Shown here: positions 1-5,700 of the stretch, in pieces
Position numbering within the stretch: the first letter of the stretch is position 1
Layout of the letters: every line of letters starts with the position of its first letter
Assembly: GCA_018623405.1 (NCBI GenBank)
Contig: JAAZVO010000053.1
Span: forward strand, 1 to 12,789
DNA from: Crocinitomicaceae bacterium
Lineage (GTDB): Bacteria > Bacteroidota > Bacteroidia > Flavobacteriales_G > Salibacteraceae
Length of the DNA stretch: 12,789 nt
Direction: 5' to 3'
The notes under the pieces: model-generated
Databases searched by the model: none
What the model was told of the DNA's origin: nothing
What the model saw: only the letters and a program-made list of their open reading frames with translations
Made by a program: the position numbers and the translations under genes

Positions 1-360
1 GAAGAGCCAAATATTGAATTATTAGCGGTATTTAATCACATTACTTTGATAATTAGAAATCTGCTTTCTAATGCCATAAAATTTTCAGAAAATGAGAGTA
101 AAGTTGAGGTGATATTATCCAAAGATCCTGAGCATATTCTTCTTACTGTAAAAGACTTTGGCGCTGGAATGTCTAGCGAACAACTTGATAAACTCAGCAA
201 TGGAAACACAGGTAAAACAAAAGGTACCAATGGTGAGAAAGGACTAGGTTTAGGAATTCAATTGGTTAAATATTATGCTAAGCAGAGTGGAGGTAACTTA
301 ATTATTGAAAGTGCCTTAAACCAAGGCTCTGTTTTTACTGTTCAGTTTTATACCATTTAG
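1..360 (+). CDS. Sensor histidine kinase, C-terminal ATPase domain (5' partial)
   Basis: This is the C-terminal 119 residues of a gene that enters from the left edge; frame 1 is open from base 1 to the TAG at 358-360. The visible part is a HATPase_c (GHKL) domain, which binds ATP and phosphorylates the conserved histidine of a two-component sensor. I see an N-box (RNLLSNAIKFS, residues 19-29), a G1 box (DFGAGM) and a G2 box (GLGLGIQLV), followed by the usual final beta strands (GSVFTVQF). The protein ends right after the ATPase domain, so no receiver domain is fused at the C terminus. The sensory and dimerisation domains lie outside the window, so neither signal nor partner can be inferred. 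A TTG at 46 is only an internal codon; residues before it already look like kinase sequence. No clear terminator follows, and the next gene starts 94 bp downstream. Confidence 0.93.
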   Translation, partial: EEPNIELLAVFNHITLIIRNLLSNAIKFSENESKVEVILSKDPEHILLTVKDFGAGMSSEQLDKLSNGNTGKTKGTNGEKGLGLGIQLVKYYAKQSGGNLIIESALNQGSVFTVQFYTI

Positions 361-425
361 CCTTTTATTGATTCAAGGTTCTTCATTGATGATATTTATC
401 ATAATTCTAAATAAATTGGTTAGTT

Positions 426-433
426 TATTTTTG
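426..433 (+). promoter_or_regulatory. Candidate -7 promoter box (TATTTTTG) upstream of the desaturase
   Basis: This is an exact match to the Bacteroidota -7 consensus TAnnTTTG, 21 bp before the GTG start at 455. No TTG is found at the expected 17-23 bp upstream distance, so only half of the promoter is supported. AT-rich sequence yields such matches by chance, hence the low confidence. Confidence 0.3.
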
Positions 434-454
434 CCCATTATAAAATTTTTATAA

Positions 455-1393
455 GTGACTGTACAAGCGTCTGATACCCCCGTTTTAAAAGAGAAAAGAA
501 GAAGACCCAATTGGAAGCATGAAGTTGGGTTTCTTTTGATTCACCTATCTCCTGTATTAGCCTTTTTTTCGGGAGCAACCTTAATTGATTGGGCTATTTG
601 TATTGGCCTTTATTTTTTTAGGATGTTTTTTATTACTGCAGGATACCACAGGTACTTTGCCCACAGAACCTTTAAAACATCAAGATGGTTTCAATTTTTA
701 TTGGCATTTTTTGCCCAAACCTCCATTCAAAAAGGAGCTTTATGGTGGGCAGCCAACCACAGAACCCATCATAAATTCAGCGATACTCCAAAAGATCCTC
801 ACTCTTCAAAAGTATATGGGTTTTTTTACTCTCATATTGGTTGGATTATGGGGCCTGATTTTAAAAATACCCGTTTCGACTTAATCAAAGATTTTGCAAA
901 ATTCCCTGAATTAAGGTGGCTAAATAAAAACCATCTTTTTCCTGCTTTAGTTATGATGTTGGCTGTAGCCGGATTTGGAGGCTGGGCTAATTATGCAGTT
1001 TATGATGTTAGCTTTTTTACCGGAGCTTGGAGTGCTTTATTTATAGGCTTTGCGTTAAGTACAGTTGTTTTGTTTCATGGCACATTTTCCATTAACTCAT
1101 TAATGCATAAAATAGGAAAGCCACGTTATGAAACTGGTGATGAATCAAAAAACAGCTTGGTTTTAGCATTGGTAACTATGGGTGAAGGTTGGCATAATAA
1201 CCATCACTATTATCAATCTTCAACTAGACAAGGCTTTTTCTGGTGGGAGATTGACCCAACTTATTATGTTTTAAAATTCTTAAGCTGGTTTGGCATAGTT
1301 TGGAATATCAACAAAGTTCCTTATCACATAAAGTTTTCTAAAAATTTAGAACACGCCAAACAACTATTGAATAAATCGCGTAAAGCAAAATAA
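455..1393 (+). CDS. Membrane acyl-CoA desaturase (stearoyl-CoA Delta9 desaturase family)
   Basis: This 312-residue integral membrane di-iron enzyme should introduce a cis double bond into a saturated acyl chain, most likely at Delta9, using O2 and an electron donor. All three histidine boxes are present: HRYFAH (65-70), HRTHH (102-106) and HNNHH (247-251). The additional NSxxH element (N214, H218) matches the extra metal-ligand region of stearoyl-CoA desaturases. Hydrophobic stretches at about 25-60, 78-96, 160-180 and 190-208 fit four membrane helices. There is no fused cytochrome b5 domain, so electrons must come from separate proteins. The start is GTG at 455: an in-frame TAA lies immediately before it, and no later start keeps the first helices and box 1. 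PlsC follows after 2 bp, which suggests co-transcription and a shared role in making unsaturated phospholipids. Exact regioselectivity cannot be read from the sequence. Confidence 0.92.
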   Translation: MTVQASDTPVLKEKRRRPNWKHEVGFLLIHLSPVLAFFSGATLIDWAICIGLYFFRMFFITAGYHRYFAHRTFKTSRWFQFLLAFFAQTSIQKGALWWAANHRTHHKFSDTPKDPHSSKVYGFFYSHIGWIMGPDFKNTRFDLIKDFAKFPELRWLNKNHLFPALVMMLAVAGFGGWANYAVYDVSFFTGAWSALFIGFALSTVVLFHGTFSINSLMHKIGKPRYETGDESKNSLVLALVTMGEGWHNNHHYYQSSTRQGFFWWEIDPTYYVLKFLSWFGIVWNINKVPYHIKFSKNLEHAKQLLNKSRKAK

Positions 1394-1395
1394 TC

Positions 1396-2088
1396 TTGTC
1401 TTACATCAGATTTTTGGGTATTGCCCTTTGGTCGATATTCGCAATTAATTTATCACTGTTTTTAAAGGTAATTACAGGTATTAAACCGCTTCCATTACGT
1501 ATGGCACGTAACTTTTGGAGCCCTGTTATTTTGGCTTGCGCAGGAGGTAAGTTAAAGGTTAAAGGAATCGAAAATGTAGACCCAACAAAGTCATATTTAG
1601 TTGTTTCTAACCATCAATCGTTTTTGGATATTGCTGCATTGTTTAGAGCTATTCCTGTAAATCTTCATTTTATTGGTAAAGAAGAACTAAAAAAAATGCC
1701 ATTTATAGGATGGTTTATGAAGTCTATGGGGATGGTTTTCGTAGATCGCTCTGATAGAAGAAAAAGTTTAATATCGCTTAAGAAGGCAGCAGAACTTATT
1801 CAAGGAGGAAAAAGTGTTTTAATATTCCCTGAAGGAACAAGAAGTAAAACTGGCGAAATAAGAATGTTTAAAAAAGGAGGCTTTTTTATTGCCCAACAAA
1901 GTGATGTTAATCTTCTTCCGGTAAATATCTCAGGAGCAAATAAAGTTTGGCCCTATAAAGGGATAAATTTTAAACCGGGTGTTGTAACTCTTACCGTTGG
2001 TGAGCCTTTTAAATACTCTGATTTAGAGGTAAATGATTTGGCAGAATTTGCCGATAAAGTAAGGAAGAAGGTAATAGATTTAGGTTAA
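1396..2088 (+). CDS. plsC: 1-acyl-sn-glycerol-3-phosphate acyltransferase
   Basis: PlsC acylates lysophosphatidic acid at sn-2 to give phosphatidic acid, the precursor of membrane phospholipids, at the inner membrane. The 230-residue protein shows all family blocks: NHQSFLD (NHx4D, catalytic H73 and D78), block II around GKEELKKMPFIG (94-105) followed by FVDR, block III FPEGTRS (144-150) and block IV LPVNISG (174-180). A hydrophobic N-terminal segment (about 6-28) can anchor it in the membrane. The only sensible start is TTG at 1396: an in-frame TAA is at 1381-1383, and the first ATG (1501) would remove the anchor. It lies 2 bp after the desaturase and 11 bp before a lipoprotein gene, so the three probably form one operon. 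The acyltransferase superfamily also includes lyso-ornithine-lipid acylation (OlsA), which sequence alone does not exclude. Confidence 0.92.
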   Translation: MSYIRFLGIALWSIFAINLSLFLKVITGIKPLPLRMARNFWSPVILACAGGKLKVKGIENVDPTKSYLVVSNHQSFLDIAALFRAIPVNLHFIGKEELKKMPFIGWFMKSMGMVFVDRSDRRKSLISLKKAAELIQGGKSVLIFPEGTRSKTGEIRMFKKGGFFIAQQSDVNLLPVNISGANKVWPYKGINFKPGVVTLTVGEPFKYSDLEVNDLAEFADKVRKKVIDLG

Positions 2089-2099
2089 CTTAGCACATC

Positions 2100-2360
2100 A
2101 TGAAAATTAGGTTAATACTGTTTATGGTTTTCGGTTTATTTATACTTGGGTGTAATAAATGCAAAGAGTGCGAGGTAAAATCAACAACCGCTTTAAAGCA
2201 AGAGTATTCTTTTCCTGTAGAGGGCGTACCAAGTACTACAGCAGAAACCATTGAACTTTGTGAGGATAGGCTAGAGGCTGTTGATGGAAAAACTATTCTG
2301 TCTGATTCGCTTTACAACGGCATTGAAATTAGCGTTTCAAGAACTTACGTTTGTAATTAG
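2100..2360 (+). CDS. Small cysteine-rich lipoprotein of unknown function
   Basis: This 86-residue protein has a classical lipoprotein signal: basic n-region (MKIR), hydrophobic stretch, and lipobox ILGC with lipidation expected at C18. The mature protein begins with CxxCxxC (C18, C21, C24) and has two further cysteines, C54 (in ELCED) and C85, the second-to-last residue. Because C18 carries the lipid, the other four cysteines could form two disulfides in the periplasm. The remainder is polar, with no domain I can name. From memory, short Bacteroidota lipoproteins with an N-terminal CxxCxxC, a central Cys-Glu/Gly-Asp and a terminal Cys are a recurring uncharacterised type. It sits 11 bp after plsC on the same strand, so co-transcription is likely, but a lipid-related role is only inference. 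It is probably attached to the inner or outer membrane. Confidence 0.75.
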   Translation: MKIRLILFMVFGLFILGCNKCKECEVKSTTALKQEYSFPVEGVPSTTAETIELCEDRLEAVDGKTILSDSLYNGIEISVSRTYVCN

Positions 2361-2415
2361 TTTTTCCCCTAAAAAACTCAGGTTACAAGAAATATTTACA
2401 ATTAAAATTTAGAGC

Positions 2416-2454
2416 AAAAAAAAATCCCAAAACTTAAAATAGTTCGGGATTTTA
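2416..2454 (-). terminator. Rho-independent terminator of the tRNA-Lys transcript
   Basis: Read on the minus strand, AAAATCCC (2453-2446) pairs with GGGATTTT (2428-2421). The stem extends inward through G.T, A-T and A-T pairs and, after one bulged base, C-G and T-A pairs. A run of nine T residues follows immediately (2424-2416). The stem begins 8 nt beyond the tRNA 3' end. On the plus strand only four T residues follow the hairpin, so it would be weak for the lipoprotein operon. Confidence 0.82.
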
Positions 2455-2461
2455 TCTCTAG

Positions 2462-2534
2462 TGACTTGGCTGGGGCTCGAACCCAGGACCCTCTCCTTAA
2501 AAGGGAGATGCTCTACCAGCTGAGCTACCAAGTC
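2462..2534 (-). tRNA. tRNA-Lys (anticodon UUU)
   Basis: This is a complete 73-nt cloverleaf on the minus strand. The 7 bp acceptor stem is GACTTGG/CCAAGTC with discriminator A. The D arm is GCTC-AGCTGGTA-GAGC. The 5 bp anticodon stem TCTCC/GGAGA carries loop CTTTTAA, giving anticodon TTT. The variable region is GGGTC, and the T arm is CTGGG-TTCGAGC-CCCAG. The CCA end is not encoded (the bases after the discriminator are CTA), so CCA must be added enzymatically. It lies alone between two plus-strand genes, with its own promoter and terminator. With a TTT anticodon it should read AAA and, by wobble, AAG. Confidence 0.97.
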
Positions 2535-2552
2535 CTCCATTTTTGAGGAGTG

Positions 2553-2582
2553 CAAATATAATTGCATATTTTATACAACCAA
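2553..2582 (-). promoter_or_regulatory. Promoter of tRNA-Lys (TTG-N19-TATATTTG)
   Basis: On the minus strand a TTG (2582-2580) lies 19 bp before TATATTTG (2560-2553), an exact match to the Bacteroidota -33/-7 pattern TTG-N17-23-TAnnTTTG. The -7 box ends 18 bp before the tRNA 5' end at 2534, leaving room for a short leader. A small inverted repeat (CTCC/GGAG, about 2535-2550) lies in that leader. Confidence 0.65.
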
Positions 2583-2641
2583 GCCCTTAAAAATGTTTTT
2601 TTGTTGTTGAATTTTTAGGTTAATTTTCAATAGGTTTTGTA

Positions 2642-3166
2642 ATGGTAAATCAAAGGGTTTATATAATTGGCATGATGGGAGTAGGTAAATCCACTACAGG
2701 TAAGCGTTTGGCCAATCAACTTGGTTTTTCATTTCATGATCTTGACCAAATAATTGAAACAAAAACAGGAAAAAAAATTCATCAAATTTTTGAAGAAAAC
2801 GGCGAAGATTATTTCAGGAATTTGGAAAGTACTACGCTAAAAACGTTTCCAAACATAAATAGTGTGCTGGCAACAGGCGGAGGAACACCGGTTTTTTTTG
2901 ATAATTTGGATTGGATGCTTAATTCAGGAGTTGTGGTTTGGTTTCAATTACCTATTAAAATGATTGCCCAAAGAATAATTCAATCAAAAGAAAAAAGGCC
3001 ATTAGCTTCGGCTACTTCAGCAATTGAATTACAAAAACAATTGGAATCAATTTATAAGCAAAGAGAAAAATTCTACCAAAAAGCACATTTTACATTAGAA
3101 ACAAAGAATGTTTCTGCCGAAAAGCTAAAGAATTTGGCCAATCAAATAAAAAGTCAACTTAAGTAA
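2642..3166 (+). CDS. aroK: Shikimate kinase
   Basis: AroK phosphorylates shikimate at its 3-hydroxyl with ATP, step five of the chorismate pathway to aromatic amino acids. The 174-residue length is standard for this single-domain cytosolic P-loop kinase. Walker A is GMMGVGKS (10-17). Shikimate-binding positions are recognisable: D33/D35 in DLDQ, R59 in YFRNLE, and the GGG triplet at 79-81 in ATGGGTP. RPL (119-121) marks the LID segment that covers ATP. The ATG at 2642 places Walker A at the normal distance from the N terminus. A weak promoter-like pair, TTTG at 2600-2603 and TAATTTTC at 2621-2628 (one mismatch to TAnnTTTG), lies upstream. The gene stands alone, with tRNA-Lys divergent. Its last 13 bp overlap the 3' end of the convergent phosphoribosyltransferase gene. 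Confidence 0.95.
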   Translation: MVNQRVYIIGMMGVGKSTTGKRLANQLGFSFHDLDQIIETKTGKKIHQIFEENGEDYFRNLESTTLKTFPNINSVLATGGGTPVFFDNLDWMLNSGVVVWFQLPIKMIAQRIIQSKEKRPLASATSAIELQKQLESIYKQREKFYQKAHFTLETKNVSAEKLKNLANQIKSQLK

Positions 3167-3657
3167 ACTCCTTCGTTTTCTCCTTCAAATTCAACAGAAA
3201 TATGCTCCTTTAAAGTAGTGGCTAAACTTAGCCCAACAAAGTCGGCATGTATAGGAAAGAGCCTGTGTTTTCTGTTTACCAAAATAACAGTGCGTAAGGC
3301 CTTTACAGGAAACTTTAAAAGTTGAGTAGCAGCAAAAATTAGGGTTTTGCCTGAGTTTAATACATCATCAATTAAGAAAATGGTTTTGTTTTTAAGTTCA
3401 TTTGGAGTAACACTGAGCTTAAAATCTGATTTTTCAGGAGCTTTTTTATTGATTTTTAGATTTATTACTACTACTTGAATTCCTGAAAGTTTTTCTAATT
3501 CTTGCGCCAATCGATTTGCAAAAATCACCCCTCTTTTTTCTATCGCAAAAAAGTACAATTGGTCCGCTTCGTAATGGTTTTCATAAATTTCGTGGGCAAT
3601 ACGGGTAATCTTTTGCGCTATTTGATCTTTTCCTAAAATTAAAGATTTTGGTTCCAT
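3154..3657 (-). CDS. PyrR-like phosphoribosyltransferase
   Basis: This 167-residue type I phosphoribosyltransferase most resembles the PyrR group (COG2065). PyrR proteins regulate pyrimidine operons by binding RNA and may also convert uracil plus PRPP to UMP. The PRPP-binding loop is IFLIDDVLNSGKT (93-105). An early IEKRGVIFANRL segment (39-50) and the later LVNRKHRLFPIHADFVG region (126-142) line up with PyrR landmarks (R-G-x-x-x-A-x-R-L and LVDRGHRELPIRxDYxG). No pyrimidine genes or PyrR-binding leader are visible, so an attenuation role is doubtful; a salvage enzyme or another nucleobase specificity is equally possible. The ATG start at 3657 is 3 bp after the stop of the upstream methyltransferase, so it is the last gene of a three-gene operon. 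Its 3' end overlaps aroK by 13 bp, tail to tail. Confidence 0.85.
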   Translation of the reverse strand: MEPKSLILGKDQIAQKITRIAHEIYENHYEADQLYFFAIEKRGVIFANRLAQELEKLSGIQVVVINLKINKKAPEKSDFKLSVTPNELKNKTIFLIDDVLNSGKTLIFAATQLLKFPVKALRTVILVNRKHRLFPIHADFVGLSLATTLKEHISVEFEGENEGVYLS

Positions 3658-3660
3658 TAC

Positions 3661-4242
3661 TTAAGCTTTGGTCAAATTTATGAATACCTCTCTACCTTGC
3701 CTTGGCTGAATTGAATTTTTACACCTTTCCATCACATTTATTTCAAAAAGCTCTGAAAATAGCGGCTTGTACTCCTGTAAACTTCCACCAAACGGAGGAT
3801 GGTCTTCATTCAATTTATCATCAAATAAAATACCTACCAACTTACCTCCATTTTTTAGTAAGCTATGCATTTGCTCTGTGTAGGCCTTTCTCAGCTCAGG
3901 ATTTAAAGCACAAAAAAAGGTTTGCTCTATTATTAAATCGTATTGAGCTTGGTGGTCAAAAAAGTTTTTGTGTAAAACGAGGTCTGCAATAGTTGGAATT
4001 CTTTCTTTAATATGAGCTACTGCAGTATCTGAGATATCTAATAAAGTAACATTATTAAATCCATTGTTTACCAAATACTCACCTTCATAGGCATTACCAC
4101 ATCCGGGAATTAAAATTGATAAATCTTTATTTTCTATCTGTTCAAAATATGCTTTCAGTGGAGTAGAAGGGTATCCAATATCCCAACCTGTTTGGTTATT
4201 TTGCCATCTGGTTTCCCAATAATTCTCGTTTAATTCTATCAT
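3661..4242 (-). CDS. TPMT-family SAM-dependent methyltransferase
   Basis: This 193-residue cytosolic methyltransferase belongs to the thiopurine S-methyltransferase/halide methyltransferase-like family. Its N-terminal YWETRWQNNQTGWDIG (8-23) is the family's W-x-x-x-W...G-W-D signature. SAM-binding motif I is LIPGCGNAYEGEYL (44-57), and an acidic residue (D69 in LLDIS) follows at the distance expected for the ribose hydroxyls. The EQTFFCAL stretch (106-113) and the FDD segment (140-142) are also typical. Such enzymes methylate thiols, halides or related soft nucleophiles; the true substrate cannot be read here and drug methylation is not the natural role. Its ATG overlaps the stop of rlmD (ATGA, 4239-4242), indicating translational coupling, and it precedes the phosphoribosyltransferase by 3 bp. 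Why it is coupled to an rRNA methyltransferase is unclear; promoter sharing is the simplest reason. Confidence 0.88.
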   Translation of the reverse strand: MIELNENYWETRWQNNQTGWDIGYPSTPLKAYFEQIENKDLSILIPGCGNAYEGEYLVNNGFNNVTLLDISDTAVAHIKERIPTIADLVLHKNFFDHQAQYDLIIEQTFFCALNPELRKAYTEQMHSLLKNGGKLVGILFDDKLNEDHPPFGGSLQEYKPLFSELFEINVMERCKNSIQPRQGREVFINLTKA

Positions 4243-5657
4243 TTCAATTTTAATAACACCACATTTTCAACATGGTTTGTATGAGGAAACATATCTACCG
4301 GTTGGCTAAACTCAACAGTGTAACTATCTTTCATTAAGCTTAAATCTCTGGCTTGGGTAGAAGGGTTACAACTAATGTACAAAACTCTTTTTGCTTTTAG
4401 AGCAACCAACCTTTTTACTACATCTTCATGCATACCTGCTCGTGGAGGGTCGGTAACAACAAAATCGGGTGTTCCATGCTTTGTAATAAATTCATCAGTG
4501 AAAATATCTTTCATATCACCTGCAAGGAAGGTAGTATTTTCTAAACCATTTTCTTGCGCGTTTATTCTGGCATCTGCCACAGCTTCTTCTACATATTCAA
4601 CACCAACAACTTTTTGAATGGCTTTAGCAAAAAATAAAGCGATAGAACCAGTACCGGTATAAAAATCGTACATGGTTTCGTGGGGTTGCGGAGCAATTAA
4701 ATTATAGGCAAGTTGGTATAACTTTTCAGCTTGGTTTGAATTGGTTTGAAAAAAGCTTTTCGGGCCAATTCGATATTTAACTTTTTCATTTTCAGGAGTT
4801 TCAAATACTTCCTGAATATGGTTTTGGCCTTTAAAATGGATAGGATTTAAATCTGCAATTGAGTCGTTTTTCTTTTGATTAACTACATAAAAAACAGAAG
4901 AAACAAATTCAAATTGGTTTGATATTTCCTGTAATAACTCATTCACTAAATCATTAAACTCTGTAATCACTAAAATAACCATCCATTTTTTAATTCTAGT
5001 ATTTCTTACAATTAAGTTTCTTAGTACCCCAACTTGAGCCCTTAAATTAAAGTAGCTTATGCCAAGCGATTTAGATTTCTCAAAAACAAAGTTTCTGATG
5101 AGATTTGTTCTATCATCTTGCAGGTAGCATTGTTCTACATGTAAGATTTTATCAAATTTTCCGGGCAAGTGAAATCCTAAACCATTTCTGTCAAATTCAG
5201 CATCACTTTTAATCTGCTCGTCAGTAAGCCATTTATTTTCTGAAAATGTAAACTCAAGCTTATTTCGGTGTTGGGTAGTTTCAGGAGCTTTTAAAATAGG
5301 TTGCCATTCTTTAACCTCAATTTTACCGATACGCTCTAAAGCAGCTTTTACTTTTGCCTCCTTAAAACTTGCTTGCGCATTGTAGTTTAAATGTTGCCAA
5401 GAGCAGCCTCCACACAATTCAAAATGATTGCAAAAAGGTGCCGTTCTATCATCAGAAGATTTTACCAACTCCGTTAGTTGACCTTCAAAAAAAGAGCTCT
5501 TCTTTCTATAAACTTGAACATGACCAACATCACCGGGCACAGCCCCTTTGGCAAAAACCACCTTTTCTTGATGTCTTCCTACTGCTTTTCCACCTTCGCC
5601 AATGTCTGTAAATTCAACACTTTCAAGCAAGGGCAGGTTTCGTTTTCTTCTTCGCAT
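4239..5657 (-). CDS. rlmD: 23S rRNA (uracil-C5)-methyltransferase, RumA/RlmD family
   Basis: This protein methylates C5 of a uridine in 23S rRNA (U1939 for E. coli RlmD) with SAM. In the 472-residue form, a TRAM RNA-binding domain (about 8-68) is followed by four cysteines placed like the 4Fe-4S ligands of E. coli RumA: C76, C82, C85 and C177. The C-terminal Rossmann domain has DFYTGTGSIALFF (SAM), VTDPPRAG, the nucleophile C430 in YISCNPST, and E464 in HVENV as probable general base. I chose ATG 5657 (MRRRKRNLPLLE) over ATG 5690: the basic start matches relatives as I remember them, and a -7 box ends 8 bp upstream. The longer start would read through both divergent promoter boxes. It heads an operon with the TPMT-like and PyrR-like genes. 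Whether the target is U1939, U747 or both is not decidable, since some lineages use one enzyme for both. Confidence 0.9.
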   Translation of the reverse strand: MRRRKRNLPLLESVEFTDIGEGGKAVGRHQEKVVFAKGAVPGDVGHVQVYRKKSSFFEGQLTELVKSSDDRTAPFCNHFELCGGCSWQHLNYNAQASFKEAKVKAALERIGKIEVKEWQPILKAPETTQHRNKLEFTFSENKWLTDEQIKSDAEFDRNGLGFHLPGKFDKILHVEQCYLQDDRTNLIRNFVFEKSKSLGISYFNLRAQVGVLRNLIVRNTRIKKWMVILVITEFNDLVNELLQEISNQFEFVSSVFYVVNQKKNDSIADLNPIHFKGQNHIQEVFETPENEKVKYRIGPKSFFQTNSNQAEKLYQLAYNLIAPQPHETMYDFYTGTGSIALFFAKAIQKVVGVEYVEEAVADARINAQENGLENTTFLAGDMKDIFTDEFITKHGTPDFVVTDPPRAGMHEDVVKRLVALKAKRVLYISCNPSTQARDLSLMKDSYTVEFSQPVDMFPHTNHVENVVLLKLK

Positions 5658-5683
5658 AAAGGCCCCAAAAATAGGTATATTTG
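5651..5683 (+). promoter_or_regulatory. Candidate promoter of rocD (TTCG-N21-TATATTTG)
   Basis: TATATTTG (5676-5683) matches TAnnTTTG exactly and ends 17 bp before the rocD ATG. TTCG (5651-5654), one mismatch from the TTTG -33 element, lies 21 bp upstream. The box is 2 bp away from the opposed -7 box of rlmD, so the two promoters interleave and probably cannot be occupied at the same time. Confidence 0.5.
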
Positions 5684-5697
5684 CAGCCAAAATTCAA
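5666..5697 (-). promoter_or_regulatory. Candidate promoter of the rlmD operon (TTG-N21-TATTTTTG)
   Basis: On the minus strand TTG (5697-5695) is followed after 21 bp by TATTTTTG (5673-5666), an exact TAnnTTTG match. The box ends 8 bp before ATG 5657, so transcription would begin only a few bases before, or at, the start codon. The element lies inside the longer rlmD reading (ATG 5690) and supports the shorter one. Confidence 0.5.
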
Positions 5698-5700
5698 GGT

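Noticed and set aside
2359..2378. AGTTTTT/AAAAACT hairpin at the lipoprotein stop codon as a terminator
   Set aside because: It is a weak A/T stem with no T-tract after it; the downstream sequence is CAGG.
3702..3992. Plus-strand frame of 96 aa opposite the TPMT-like gene, and similar antisense frames elsewhere
   Set aside because: They have no domain and no start signal, and each lies fully within a well-supported gene on the other strand.
4731..4750. 10 bp tandem repeat (TTGGTTTGAA twice) in rlmD
   Set aside because: It encodes the FFQTNSNQ region, which is conserved in this family, so the repeat is a coding coincidence.
5658..5690. Longer rlmD start at ATG 5690
   Set aside because: The 11 added residues lack the basic start remembered from relatives and cover the candidate rlmD and rocD -7 boxes. 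It remains possible.
5602..5700. Possible 33-residue N-terminal extension of RocD
   Set aside because: It is antisense to rlmD, contains the candidate rocD promoter, and would exceed the usual family length; ATG 5701 fits better.
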